A DNA stretch of 31,162 bases from assembly GCA_049585195.1 (NCBI GenBank), contig JBAUZG010000078.1, positions 1 through 31,162 of the forward strand, read 5' to 3'. Within the stretch, counting starts at the first letter, position 1; the number at the start of each line of letters is the position of its first letter. Shown piece after piece: positions 15,189-23,557 of the stretch. Below the pieces are notes generated by a model. The model saw only the letters and a program-made list of their open reading frames with translations, searched no databases and was not told the DNA's origin. The DNA comes from KBS-96 sp049585195 (GTDB lineage: Bacteria > Acidobacteriota > Terriglobia > Bryobacterales > Bryobacteraceae). Both the position numbers and the translations under genes were made by a program.

Positions 15189-16928
15189 ATGCTGAAGTCT
15201 CTTTCGTCTCTTTGGCCCTACCTTTGGAAATACCGGCGCGGGTTGGCGCTCGGGATGAGTTCGCTCATTTTCAAGGATGCTCTGGCCGCTTCGCTTCCTC
15301 TTATTTTGAAGGGCGGAGTTGACCGGCTGACTGCTGGCTTTCGAATTGCCGTTGTTCTGGAGCTTGCAGCCGTTCTGATTGCAGTTTCCGCTATCAAAGG
15401 AATATTTCAATACTGGATGCGGGTCATTATCATCGGTATCTCGCGCGATATCGAATACGATCTGCGGAACGATTTCTACGCACGCCTTGTCGAGCTATCG
15501 CAGGATTTCTATTCGAAATTTCGCACCGGGGACATCATGGCTCGCGCTACCAACGACTTAAATGCCGTTCGCATGATGCTTGGGCCGGGCATCATGTACT
15601 GGACGGAAACGTCCATCACTCTGATTATGGCAGTGGCCGTGATGCTAAAGACCGATGCCGGTCTCACGCTGATATCGCTCGTGCCCGCCCCGGTTGTCTC
15701 GCTTGCCGTTATCCTCTTTGGCCGCCAGATTCATACACGGTTCGAACACATTCAGAGCATGTTCTCGGACATCAGCAGCCGCGTTCAGGAAAATCTTGCC
15801 GGCGTACGAATCGTTCGAGCCTATGCGCAGGAAGAGGCCGAAGTGGCTCATTTCGAGAAGCTCAATCGCGATTACATTCGCGAGAACATCGGACTTGCGA
15901 AGATTCAGGGGCTGTTTATGCCGGCCTTGCAGGGGCTGATTGGCGTGACGTTTCTCCTGGTTCTTTGGGCGGGTGGCGTGCGGTTGCTCGAACACCGGAT
16001 CACGCTGGGAAGTTTCGTGATGTTCAACACGTACATGGGCATGCTGATCTGGCCCATGATCGCCTTCGGTTGGGTAGTGAACCTGATGCAGCGCGGGACC
16101 GCTTCGCTGAACCGGATTAACGATATGATGCGGCAAACGCCTTCGATTCGCGCTCCCAAGAATCCCATGCCGGCGTCGCATATCCGGGCCGAGCTGGCGT
16201 TCCTGAACGCGACCGTCGATTTCCAGGGCCGGCGAGCTTTGGACGGAATCGACCTGAACGTTCGCGAGGGCGAAACAGTCGCAGTCGTTGGACATACGGG
16301 CAGCGGGAAGACCACTCTCGTCAGCCTGATACCACGGCTGTTTGACCCTACCGAAGGCCGGGTTGAACTGGGCGGCGTGGATGTGCGCCGATTCGACCCC
16401 GAGGATTTGCGGCGGAACATCGGCTTCGTTCCGCAGGAAACATTTCTCTTCAGCGCTACGCTCGCGGACAACATCGCATGGGGAGTTACGGAGACTTCGC
16501 GAAGTCAAATTGAATGGGCCGCTGAAGCAGCAGGATTAGGACCCGATATCGGCGGCTTTCCGGACGGCCTCGATACGATGATTGGCGAACGTGGATTGAC
16601 GCTTTCCGGCGGCCAAAAGCAGCGAACAGCGATCGCCCGCGCCATCTTGCGCGATCCTAAGATTCTGATTCTCGACGATGCACTGGCGAGCGTTGATACG
16701 ATGACGGAAGAACGAATCTTGAACAGCCTAACCTCTCTGATGCGCGATCGCACGACCATTCTCGTCTCCCATCGAGTTTCGACTGTCAAGGGAGCGGATA
16801 GGATTGTGGTACTGAATCACGGCGCCATCGTAGAAGAAGGCAGACACGACGAACTTTTGCGGCAGGGCGGATTCTATTCCGATCTGTATCAGAAACAACT
16901 ACTCGAAGAAGAATTGGAGGCAATCTGA
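15189..16928 (+). CDS. ABC exporter half-transporter (MsbA/MdlA-like), Asp at catalytic Glu position
   Basis: A 579-residue fused permease-ATPase. The six-helix exporter domain is about residues 1-320, with the coupling-region motif FYSKFRTGDIMARATNDLNAVR. The ATPase domain has Walker A GHTGSGKTT from residue 368, Q-loop FVPQETFLFSATL, signature LSGGQKQR from residue 472, Walker B ILILDDALASVD and H-loop VSHRVSTV. The residue after the Walker B Asp is Asp, not the catalytic Glu, as in the degenerate half of heterodimeric exporters such as TM287 or MdlA-type proteins; no second half-transporter lies beside it. Substrate unknown; lipids or drugs are typical. Its stop overlaps the next gene's ATG (TGATG). 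Confidence 0.92.
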   Translation: MLKSLSSLWPYLWKYRRGLALGMSSLIFKDALAASLPLILKGGVDRLTAGFRIAVVLELAAVLIAVSAIKGIFQYWMRVIIIGISRDIEYDLRNDFYARLVELSQDFYSKFRTGDIMARATNDLNAVRMMLGPGIMYWTETSITLIMAVAVMLKTDAGLTLISLVPAPVVSLAVILFGRQIHTRFEHIQSMFSDISSRVQENLAGVRIVRAYAQEEAEVAHFEKLNRDYIRENIGLAKIQGLFMPALQGLIGVTFLLVLWAGGVRLLEHRITLGSFVMFNTYMGMLIWPMIAFGWVVNLMQRGTASLNRINDMMRQTPSIRAPKNPMPASHIRAELAFLNATVDFQGRRALDGIDLNVREGETVAVVGHTGSGKTTLVSLIPRLFDPTEGRVELGGVDVRRFDPEDLRRNIGFVPQETFLFSATLADNIAWGVTETSRSQIEWAAEAAGLGPDIGGFPDGLDTMIGERGLTLSGGQKQRTAIARAILRDPKILILDDALASVDTMTEERILNSLTSLMRDRTTILVSHRVSTVKGADRIVVLNHGAIVEEGRHDELLRQGGFYSDLYQKQLLEEELEAI

Positions 16929-17782
16929 TGGTGACTCGACGCGAATGGGCGGCATCGGTGGCCGGCGCCGCAGGAGCGTTATCGCTCGCCCGGCCGCTTT
17001 CGGCTCAAGACTACAAAATCGAAAGGGCGGACATCAAGCTGGGCGTCGCGTCCTACTCATTTCGGAAGTTTTCACGCGCCCAGGCCATTCAAATGACCAA
17101 AGAGCTCGGGACGCCATACATCAACATCAAATCGTTTCACCTGCCGCTTGATAGTACCCCCGAGCAAATCGATCAGGCTCGCAAGGAATTCGAGGACGCA
17201 GGCTTGATTATCGTGGGCGGTGGAACAATCAGCTTGCCTAAATATGACGAAACTCAAATTCGACAGGCGTTCGAATATGGCAAGCGTGCCGGGATGCCGC
17301 TGCTGGTGGTGATGCCCGCGCGCGATGTTCTTCCGAAGCTGGGAAAATTCGTCGAAGAATACAACATAAAAATCGCCGTGCACAACCACGGACCTGAGGA
17401 TAAGAACTTCCCCACTCCCCAGAGCGCCCTTGCCATCGTGAAGGACATGGACCCGCGATGCGGATTGTGCATCGACGTGGGACACACGGCCAGAACGGGT
17501 GTGGACGTGGTGGAATCGATTGCGGAAGCAGGGCCGCGGCTTCTCGACATGCATGTGAAAGATCTCAAAGACTTTCACGCCAAGGACAGCCAATGCGATT
17601 GCGGCGATGGGAAGATGCCGTTCCCCGCCATGTTTCAGCAATTGGTGAAGATGGGCTACCGGGGATGCTCGAATCTCGAATACGAAATCAAGGAAAATGA
17701 CCCGATGCCCGGCATGCAGCGGAGCATGTCGTACATGCGCGGCGTTTTGGCTGGTGTGACGTATTTCGATACGAAGGCCTAA
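16928..17782 (+). CDS. Secreted TIM-barrel sugar phosphate isomerase/epimerase-like protein
   Basis: A 284-residue member of the AP-endonuclease-2/xylose-isomerase-like superfamily. The N-terminus MVTRREWAASVAGAAGALSLARPLSAQ looks like a Tat signal peptide (RR followed by a hydrophobic stretch and an Ala-x-Ala-like end). The barrel contains KLGVASYSFRKF, GTPYINIKSFHLPL, KIAVHNHGPEDKNFPT (His and Glu metal ligands), GLCIDVGHTARTG (Asp and His), DMHVKDLKDF and NLEYEIKEND (final Glu), the expected metal-binding ladder. The substrate is not predictable; secreted relatives in Acidobacteriota and Planctomycetota are linked to sugar catabolism. It starts on the ABC gene's stop with GGAGG at 16916-16920, so is translationally coupled to it. 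Confidence 0.88.
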   Translation: MVTRREWAASVAGAAGALSLARPLSAQDYKIERADIKLGVASYSFRKFSRAQAIQMTKELGTPYINIKSFHLPLDSTPEQIDQARKEFEDAGLIIVGGGTISLPKYDETQIRQAFEYGKRAGMPLLVVMPARDVLPKLGKFVEEYNIKIAVHNHGPEDKNFPTPQSALAIVKDMDPRCGLCIDVGHTARTGVDVVESIAEAGPRLLDMHVKDLKDFHAKDSQCDCGDGKMPFPAMFQQLVKMGYRGCSNLEYEIKENDPMPGMQRSMSYMRGVLAGVTYFDTKA

Positions 17783-17837
17783 CCGAGCCGCGACCGTGAG
17801 GGAACGGTGTTTCACAACCTCCCGGTCTCATTTTCCG

Positions 17838-19205
17838 CTACGCCGATGCCGCGGCGCTCGGCTCCGGACGTGTCGAGGCGGCTACTTCCGGAAGTTGTAT
17901 GAGCGTCCGCGTGCCGCGTCCTGGCGCGCTATCTACCGAGAAGCTGTAGTTCGATTCAAATAACACCCGCAGCCGCTCGTTCACGTTGCTGACGCCGATG
18001 CCGCGCTCGAGTAGGCTTTTTAGCTTCGACTCCTCAATGCCTAAGCCATCGTCTTCCACTTGAATGTGCAAAACAGGTCCGTCCAGCCACGCGCTGAGCC
18101 GGATCACACCGCCTTCGATCTTCTTCGCAAGGCCATGTTTAATTGAGTTCTCAATGATGGGCTGCAAAATCATGCTAGGCACGAGGCGGTCGAGCGCGGC
18201 TTCGCTCACGTGTTTTTCAAAACGGAGTTTGTCGCCAAAGCGCACCATCTCGATGGCGAGATAGTCGTCGATAAAATGGATCTCGTCCCGCAAGGGCGAG
18301 AAGTTTTCCGTCTTCCTTAGCAGCCGCCGCAAAATATTCGACAGCTTATAAATCACAGCGCGCGCTTTATCCGGATCGACTCGGATGAGGGTTGCCACGG
18401 AACTGAGCGTGTTGAAGAGAAAGTGTGGGTTGATCTGGTTGGTGAGCGCTGCGAGGCGCGCCTCAACCAAGTGCGTCTGTTGCGCCTCGAGTTTCTCCTC
18501 CGTCCTCACACTGGCCCATATGCGGATGGGTATGGAGACCGAGAACAGGGTTGTTATCGAGAGTACGATGTAATGCACCAAGCTCGAGCCGGGCCATCCC
18601 TTGGAAATGGAAAACGCGGCGCGACCCGGAAATTGGCTGGCAATAAAGATACGGAAGAACTCAGTCAACAGAACTGTCAGATTGCAAAGAATGTTGAACA
18701 CCGAACGCTCTATCGTACGCCGCTCGAAGACGGTTTTCTTGCGCTCGATGGCTTCGCGAACAACCCGGTACACATTCAAGTCGATAAACGCCGAGAAATA
18801 CCAGACGTCTTCTTTATCGGCGGCGAGGTCGCGCATCAGTCCGCCGAGCACGCCAGCGGCGGAAAACAATGGCATCGACATGTACTCGCCCGCGATCATG
18901 GCGGGTACGGAGACGCAAATGCCCGTAACCAATCCGCTGACATAGCCGGCGATCAGTCCGGCGATGAACGCGCTCTCAAGAGCCAAGTCGATGGCTTGGT
19001 ATTGGCCCTTGCCCAGAATGCGGGCTGTTTCCCCCGCTCCGAAAATCAGCGAGAAGATCAAGGCAATTTGAATGCGTTCGGCGACCGTGCGGCGATCGTG
19101 AAGCAAAATCCGGCGAATATGCCGGAATCGCATCAGAATGCTCGCAACCGAAGCCGCAACAGCGAGCTTCACCAGCAGCGCGACCAAATGTTGCTCTTCA
19201 AGCAT
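17838..19205 (-). CDS. LytS/YehU-type membrane sensor histidine kinase
   Basis: A 455-residue kinase. An N-terminal region with several membrane helices (about 1-230) contains a 5TM-Lyt-like part (ALESAFIAGLIAGYVSGLVTGICVSVPAMIAGEYMSM). The His_kinase domain follows with NQINPHFLFNTLSSV, phospho-acceptor H261, and the HATPase domain has QPIIENSIKHG (N353), VEDDGLGI and GIGVSNVNERL. Such kinases usually pair with a LytTR response regulator; none is adjacent in this window, so it may be an orphan or act on a distant regulator. The C-terminal 15 residues are Ala/Ser/Pro-rich. Divergent from ribA, convergent with the TIM-barrel gene. Confidence 0.92.
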   Translation of the reverse strand: MLEEQHLVALLVKLAVAASVASILMRFRHIRRILLHDRRTVAERIQIALIFSLIFGAGETARILGKGQYQAIDLALESAFIAGLIAGYVSGLVTGICVSVPAMIAGEYMSMPLFSAAGVLGGLMRDLAADKEDVWYFSAFIDLNVYRVVREAIERKKTVFERRTIERSVFNILCNLTVLLTEFFRIFIASQFPGRAAFSISKGWPGSSLVHYIVLSITTLFSVSIPIRIWASVRTEEKLEAQQTHLVEARLAALTNQINPHFLFNTLSSVATLIRVDPDKARAVIYKLSNILRRLLRKTENFSPLRDEIHFIDDYLAIEMVRFGDKLRFEKHVSEAALDRLVPSMILQPIIENSIKHGLAKKIEGGVIRLSAWLDGPVLHIQVEDDGLGIEESKLKSLLERGIGVSNVNERLRVLFESNYSFSVDSAPGRGTRTLIQLPEVAASTRPEPSAAASA

Positions 19206-19347
19206 CTGAACTACTCAAATCGGCGCCGTTAGCGACGCTACCGGCGGCGGTTTCTCTGCAAACTCTATAATAGAAGTTAAGCCGCACAACCTAAGTACGC
19301 GCGCTTCGCTCCGGAGGACCGCCGCCCGGCGATGAAGTGAGGATCGT

Positions 19348-19950
19348 TTGTCGGAAATTAAGCTGAGCAACGTCGCCGAAGCAGACTTCCCAAACCGTTT
19401 TGGACATTTTCGCATTTACGGTTTCGAAGGGATGAGCGCAAATGAAACCGAGGAAGCGGTAGCCCTGCGATTCGGAGACGTATCGCCTGCGCTCGGCCCG
19501 GTGCTCGTGCGCATTCATTCGCAATGCCTCACCGGCGACGTATTTCACAGTCTCCGCTGCGACTGTCGCGCGCAGCTCGAATTAGCGCTCGATCAGATTG
19601 TTCATGAGGGCCGTGGCCTGGTGATTTATGAAAACCAGGAAGGCAGGGGCATCGGCTTGATGAACAAGCTCAGGGCCTACGAGTTACAAGATCGAGGTCT
19701 GGACACCGTCGAAGCAAATGAGCGGCTCGGATTTAAAGCGGATCTGCGGGACTACGCTCTTCCCGCAGCCATTTTGAAATGGTTTGGGGTAGACCAGGTG
19801 CGATTGCTCTCGAACAATCCCGAGAAGATCTCCGCTCTCGAGGCGGCGGGCATCACGGTAGTAGAACGCGCCCCCATTGTTGTTCCACCACTCGAGACGA
19901 CCGCGGAGTACCTTCGAACCAAGAAAGAAAAACTAGGGCACTTGTTCTGA
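19348..19950 (+). CDS. ribA: GTP cyclohydrolase II
   Basis: A 200-residue stand-alone RibA converting GTP to 2,5-diamino-6-ribosylamino-4-pyrimidinone phosphate, the first step of riboflavin synthesis. The zinc cysteines C60, C71 and C73 are in RIHSQCLTGDVFHSLRCDC; YENQEGRGIGLMNKLRAY and LLSNNPEKISALEAAGI are the catalytic and GTP-binding motifs. There is no fused RibB domain. The start is TTG at 19348, supported by GAGG at 19339-19342 with a five-base spacing. No other riboflavin gene is in view and I saw no FMN riboswitch in the 142-base gap before it. Confidence 0.95.
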   Translation: MSEIKLSNVAEADFPNRFGHFRIYGFEGMSANETEEAVALRFGDVSPALGPVLVRIHSQCLTGDVFHSLRCDCRAQLELALDQIVHEGRGLVIYENQEGRGIGLMNKLRAYELQDRGLDTVEANERLGFKADLRDYALPAAILKWFGVDQVRLLSNNPEKISALEAAGITVVERAPIVVPPLETTAEYLRTKKEKLGHLF

Positions 19951-19975
19951 ATGTACGCGATTTTCGCTAGATGTC

Positions 19976-20266
19976 TCAACCGATCTGTTTCGTGCGGACC
20001 GCTTCGAGAGAATGAGTTATAAGCTCCTCTACGAGCCCGAGAAAGCGCTTCATGTGAGGCAGTTCCGCATGTGCATCGAATGCCGCTTCGCCGGTCCACT
20101 CGGAGTGAATAAAGAAGACGGGCGGATCGCGCACTGATTCATACAGATGGATTCGAATGCAGCCCGGCTCTGCGCGCGTAGGCTCGAGAAGAAGCTTTAG
20201 TTCGTCAAGCAAACGCTGCTGTTTTCCGGGCCTGGGTTCGAACCGGGCAAATATGTAAAGGGCCAC
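19976..20266 (-). CDS. Antibiotic biosynthesis monooxygenase (ABM) domain protein
   Basis: A 96-residue ferredoxin-like small protein: VALYIFARFEPRPGKQQRLLDELKLLL, EPGCIRIHLYES, PPVFFIHSEWTGEAAFDAH and LPHMKRFLGLVEELI are the four expected blocks of the ABM/YgiN fold. Members are small oxygenases or quinol-acting enzymes; the substrate here is unknown. The GTG at 20264-20266 is chosen because GGAGAGG lies directly upstream at good spacing; the frame stays open to 20329 but the extra residues are not family-like. It lies 70 bases after the AhpD-like gene on the same strand, suggesting a small redox operon. Confidence 0.85.
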   Translation of the reverse strand: MALYIFARFEPRPGKQQRLLDELKLLLEPTRAEPGCIRIHLYESVRDPPVFFIHSEWTGEAAFDAHAELPHMKRFLGLVEELITHSLEAVRTKQIG

Positions 20267-20336
20267 AAGCCTCTCCGTTTTTCTCCCTTGCTCACTAGAT
20301 AGTCGTAAGACGAGACTCGAAATGGACAATCACGCT

Positions 20337-20765
20337 TCAGGCTTCTTCCTGGTCTCTGTCGAAGGCTAAAGGTTCCGCAAATACTGCATCGATCTCCACC
20401 TGGTAACCGCTTGCCAGGCGATTGGTCTCGTTGGCCATGCCGATTACCGCCATCAGCTCGGCAAACATTCCATCTGTCATTCCTTTGTTGCGCGCGGATG
20501 CGATGTGAGAGGCAATGCAGTAGCCACATTGGTTGGTAACGCTTACGGCGATGTAGATCATCTCTTTCGTAAGCGGATCCAGTTCGCCAGGCGACATCAC
20601 CTGCTTGATGCTCTCCCAGGTACGCCGCAGCGTAACCGGATCGTGAGCGAGCGCTTTCCAGAAATTGTTTACGTACGCCGTCTTGCGCGTAGCCATGATG
20701 TCGTCGTAGATTTCACGCACCTCCGGCTTCGCGTCTTCATATTCAGTGAGTCCAAATGTGGCCAT
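20337..20765 (-). CDS. AhpD-like carboxymuconolactone decarboxylase family protein
   Basis: A 142-residue all-helical protein with the redox motif C80-G-Y-C83 followed by H87 (NQCGYCIASHIASARNKGM), the active-site pattern of AhpD-like alkylhydroperoxidases. MATFGLTEYEDAKPEVREIYDDI is a typical start for this subfamily. It probably reduces peroxides by thiol chemistry as an oligomer, but many relatives lack a proven substrate. It lies upstream of the ABM gene on the same strand and is divergent from phhB, with 51 bases between the two starts. Confidence 0.88.
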   Translation of the reverse strand: MATFGLTEYEDAKPEVREIYDDIMATRKTAYVNNFWKALAHDPVTLRRTWESIKQVMSPGELDPLTKEMIYIAVSVTNQCGYCIASHIASARNKGMTDGMFAELMAVIGMANETNRLASGYQVEIDAVFAEPLAFDRDQEEA

Positions 20766-20804
20766 ATTTCCCTAACCGCCGCGTGAGCTTTCTCCGCTCA
20801 TTCA

Positions 20805-20816
20805 TACAATATCGGC
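20805..20816 (+). promoter_or_regulatory. Putative -10 giving a leaderless phhB transcript
   Basis: TACAAT (20805-20810) lies six bases before the phhB ATG, so transcription would start at the A of the ATG (20817). No ribosome binding site precedes the ATG. No good -35 is visible 16-18 bases upstream, which weakens the assignment. Confidence 0.35.
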
Positions 20817-21116
20817 ATGCGGCTTTCAAAACTAAGCGGGGACGAGATCGCCCTCGCCCTGGACGCTCTGAGAGATTGGAAAGTGGTGAATGAGAAGCTT
20901 CATCGCGAATACCGCTTCCCGGATTTCGTGCATGCATTCGGCTTCATGGCCACGTCGGCTATGGCTATCGAGAAGATGAACCATCACCCGGAGTGGTTCA
21001 ATGTCTACAACCGGGTGACGGTGGATCTAACGACGCACGATTCCGGCGGCATTACGAAGAACGACGTCGAACTCGCGAAGCTACTCGATTCCATTGCGGC
21101 CAAATTGCAAGGATAA
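20817..21116 (+). CDS. phhB: Pterin-4a-carbinolamine dehydratase
   Basis: A 99-residue enzyme that dehydrates 4a-hydroxytetrahydropterin formed by phenylalanine hydroxylase, letting the cofactor recycle. The family core is MNHHPEWFNVYNRVTVDLTTHD (His pair and WFNVYNRV) followed by GGITKNDVELAKLLD. LREYRF-like DFVHAFGFM precedes it. Length is normal. It is the functional partner of phhA at 1027, which lies about 19 kb away on the other strand. The next gene starts four bases after its stop, so the two are likely co-transcribed, although their functions seem unrelated. Confidence 0.95.
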   Translation: MRLSKLSGDEIALALDALRDWKVVNEKLHREYRFPDFVHAFGFMATSAMAIEKMNHHPEWFNVYNRVTVDLTTHDSGGITKNDVELAKLLDSIAAKLQG

Positions 21117-21119
21117 TTG

Positions 21120-23489
21120 ATGATCAACCGTCGCATTTTCAAGCTGGTGATGCCATGCCTATTCACCAGCGTTGCATTATGCCAGGACCGGACCGTTGCA
21201 GCGTATGATGCCGCTCCATGGATCGATCAGGCCATCAGCGATGCGGTAAAAGAAGGGCTGATTCCAGGCGCTGTTCTCGTGGTTGGACACAACGGCCAGG
21301 TGATTTACAGAAAAGCGTACGGTTATCGCGCGCTCATACCGGAAAAAGAGCCGATGACAGCCGACACGATATTCGACGCAGCATCGTTGACGAAAGTAGT
21401 TGCAACCACGCCCTCTATCATGAAGCTTTTCGAGGAGGGCAGAATCCGGCTCGACGACCCGGTCACAAAGTATCTTCCCGAATTCGAGGACGGACACAGC
21501 AGCATCACCATCCGGAATCTGATGACACATTTTTCGGGCTTGCGCCCCGATCTGGATCTAAAGCCCAGATGGAGCGGCTATGAAACGGGCGTCAACCGGG
21601 CTCTGCGCGAAATGCCGGTTACGCCGCCAGGAACTCACTTCACTTACAGCGACATAAATTTCATTCTTCTTGGAGAAATCGTTCACCGCGTGAGCGGCCA
21701 GATGTTGAATGTCTATGCCCGGGAAGAGATTTACAAGCCCTTGGGCATGGACGAGTCGCAGTTTCTCCCTCCAGCATCACTGCGGGCGCGAATCGCGCCA
21801 ACGGAGATTGCCGAGGACACGGGCAGGCCGTTACGGGGAGTAGTTGACGATCCGACTGCCCGGTACATGGGCGGAGTAGCTGGCGATGCCGGCTTATTCA
21901 CCACGGCGGACGATCTCGCGAAGTATTGCCAGATGTGGTTGAACAAAGGTTCGCTTACGGATGCCGGCGCAGGCACCACGATACAGATCTTCAACCCTCT
22001 AACGATTCGTAAATTCACTGAGCCTGGCGGTCCTCCGGATCAGCCTATTTTGCGGGCGCTCGGTTGGGATGTCGATTCGCCCTATTCGAGCAATCGCGGC
22101 GAACTCTATCCGCTCGGCTCGTTCGGCCACACCGGCTACACAGGAACCTCGATATGGATCGATCCAACGACGAACAGCTACGTCGTACTACTCACTAACG
22201 TTGTACACCCGCACGCGGGCAAATCGCTGAGTTCGCTTCGCTCGAGGATTGCAACTCTGGTTGCCGGCTCGTTCGGCGTGGATACGCCAGGAGTCAGCTT
22301 AACGAGCTACAACGAAACGATGGCGATGGCAGGCGTTCATCGCGCCGTGGCGCGAAATGCCGAAACCCTCACCGGCCTGGATGTTTTGGAGAGAGAAGGC
22401 TTCGCTCCTCTCCGCGGCAAACGAATCGGATTGATCACAAACCAGACCGGCCTCGACCGTGAAGGAAAGCGCAATGTGGATCTCATGTTGACGGCAGGCA
22501 TTAAGGTCACAACTTTGTATTCACCCGAGCACGGGATAGCGGGTACAGCAGACGCCAATGTGTCGAACAGCCGCGACGCGGCTACGGGCTTGCCGATCGT
22601 GAGTCTGTTTCAGCCGAATCAAAGGCGCCTCACCCCCGATAAAATGAAAGATGTTGATGCGCTTGTCTACGACATTCAGGATGTAGGAGCGCGCTTCTAC
22701 ACGTATTCGTGCACACTCCTATACGCGGTCGAAGGAGCAGCTAAAGCACACAAGCCGTTCTTTGTGCTCGATCGCCCTAACCCGATCACAGGAACACATG
22801 TGGAAGGACCAATGCTCGATTCCAATCTGTTTTCCTTCACCGGATGTTATTCGCTTCCGGTCAGGCATGGGATGACCTTTGGAGAGCTGGCCACCATGGC
22901 GAATGCCGAACAGCATTGGGGCGCCGAACTACATGTGGTGAAAATGACGAATTGGCAGCGTGGCGATTGGTTTGACTCGAGCGGCCTGGTTTGGGTGAAC
23001 CCCTCGCCGAACATGCGCAGTCTGGACGAGGCGCTTTTGTACCCAGGCATCGCCATGCTGGAAGCCGCCACCAATTATTCGGTAGGCAGGGGGACGGATA
23101 CGCCTTTTGAGCAGATCGGAGCAGATTGGATGGATGGGCGGGCGTTTGCGAAGGAACTGAATAGCCGCTTCATCCCGGGAGTTCGCGTTTATCCGACGCG
23201 GTTTGAGCCGGTTTCGTCGCATTTTGCAGGGAAGCAGGTGGAGGGTATCCGGTTCGTAGTTACGGACCGGCAGTCGTTCGACAGCGTGCGGCTGGGACTG
23301 GAAGTCGCGACGGCACTACAAAAACTCTATCCAGGCAAGATCAGTTTCGATGCTTGTAAGTGGCTGATCGGAAGTCAGGCAGTGATTGAGCGGATCAAGG
23401 CCGGAAATAACGCGCAGCAGGTTGACGCGGATATAGCGAAGGAGCTTCCAGAATTTCTGGAGCGGCGCAAACGGTTTCTGCTGTATTAA
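21120..23489 (+). CDS. Secreted fusion: class C beta-lactamase-fold serine hydrolase plus NamZ-like DUF1343 domain
   Basis: A 789-residue two-domain exported protein. Residues 1-22 are a signal peptide (MINRRIFKLVMPCLFTSVALC). The first domain (about 30-385) is a class C beta-lactamase/penicillin-binding-like hydrolase with S89-L-T-K92, Y176-S-D and H337-T-G. The second (about 417-789) is DUF1343, the exo-beta-N-acetylmuramidase NamZ family, starting GLDVLEREGFAPLRGKRIGLITNQTG, with the conserved Glu-His pair E470-H471 in YSPEHGI and the family motif FYTYSCTLLYAVEGA. It probably acts on peptidoglycan fragments, possibly for muropeptide recycling or feeding. A TTG three bases earlier is possible, but ATG 21120 with AAGGA upstream is better. 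Confidence 0.92.
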   Translation: MINRRIFKLVMPCLFTSVALCQDRTVAAYDAAPWIDQAISDAVKEGLIPGAVLVVGHNGQVIYRKAYGYRALIPEKEPMTADTIFDAASLTKVVATTPSIMKLFEEGRIRLDDPVTKYLPEFEDGHSSITIRNLMTHFSGLRPDLDLKPRWSGYETGVNRALREMPVTPPGTHFTYSDINFILLGEIVHRVSGQMLNVYAREEIYKPLGMDESQFLPPASLRARIAPTEIAEDTGRPLRGVVDDPTARYMGGVAGDAGLFTTADDLAKYCQMWLNKGSLTDAGAGTTIQIFNPLTIRKFTEPGGPPDQPILRALGWDVDSPYSSNRGELYPLGSFGHTGYTGTSIWIDPTTNSYVVLLTNVVHPHAGKSLSSLRSRIATLVAGSFGVDTPGVSLTSYNETMAMAGVHRAVARNAETLTGLDVLEREGFAPLRGKRIGLITNQTGLDREGKRNVDLMLTAGIKVTTLYSPEHGIAGTADANVSNSRDAATGLPIVSLFQPNQRRLTPDKMKDVDALVYDIQDVGARFYTYSCTLLYAVEGAAKAHKPFFVLDRPNPITGTHVEGPMLDSNLFSFTGCYSLPVRHGMTFGELATMANAEQHWGAELHVVKMTNWQRGDWFDSSGLVWVNPSPNMRSLDEALLYPGIAMLEAATNYSVGRGTDTPFEQIGADWMDGRAFAKELNSRFIPGVRVYPTRFEPVSSHFAGKQVEGIRFVVTDRQSFDSVRLGLEVATALQKLYPGKISFDACKWLIGSQAVIERIKAGNNAQQVDADIAKELPEFLERRKRFLLY

Positions 23490-23557
23490 GCAGAATTAGC
23501 CTGTTGCCAAACCAAGTGCTAGCTTGTTGGCCAGGTACTCGAGTTCCTCGGAATCTG

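Noticed and set aside
15645..16508. 287-codon frame antisense to the ABC exporter
   Set aside because: It mirrors codon bias of the real gene and contains no recognisable motif; the exporter is complete on the plus strand.
17072..19232. Long frames opposite the TIM-barrel gene (17072-17815) and the LytS kinase (18423-19232)
   Set aside because: His- and Arg-rich products without domains, antisense to complete, well-identified genes.
19262..19272. TATAAT at 19266-19271 between lytS and ribA as a promoter
   Set aside because: A perfect -10 hexamer, readable as TATTAT on the other strand, but neither direction has an acceptable -35, so no gene could be assigned to it.
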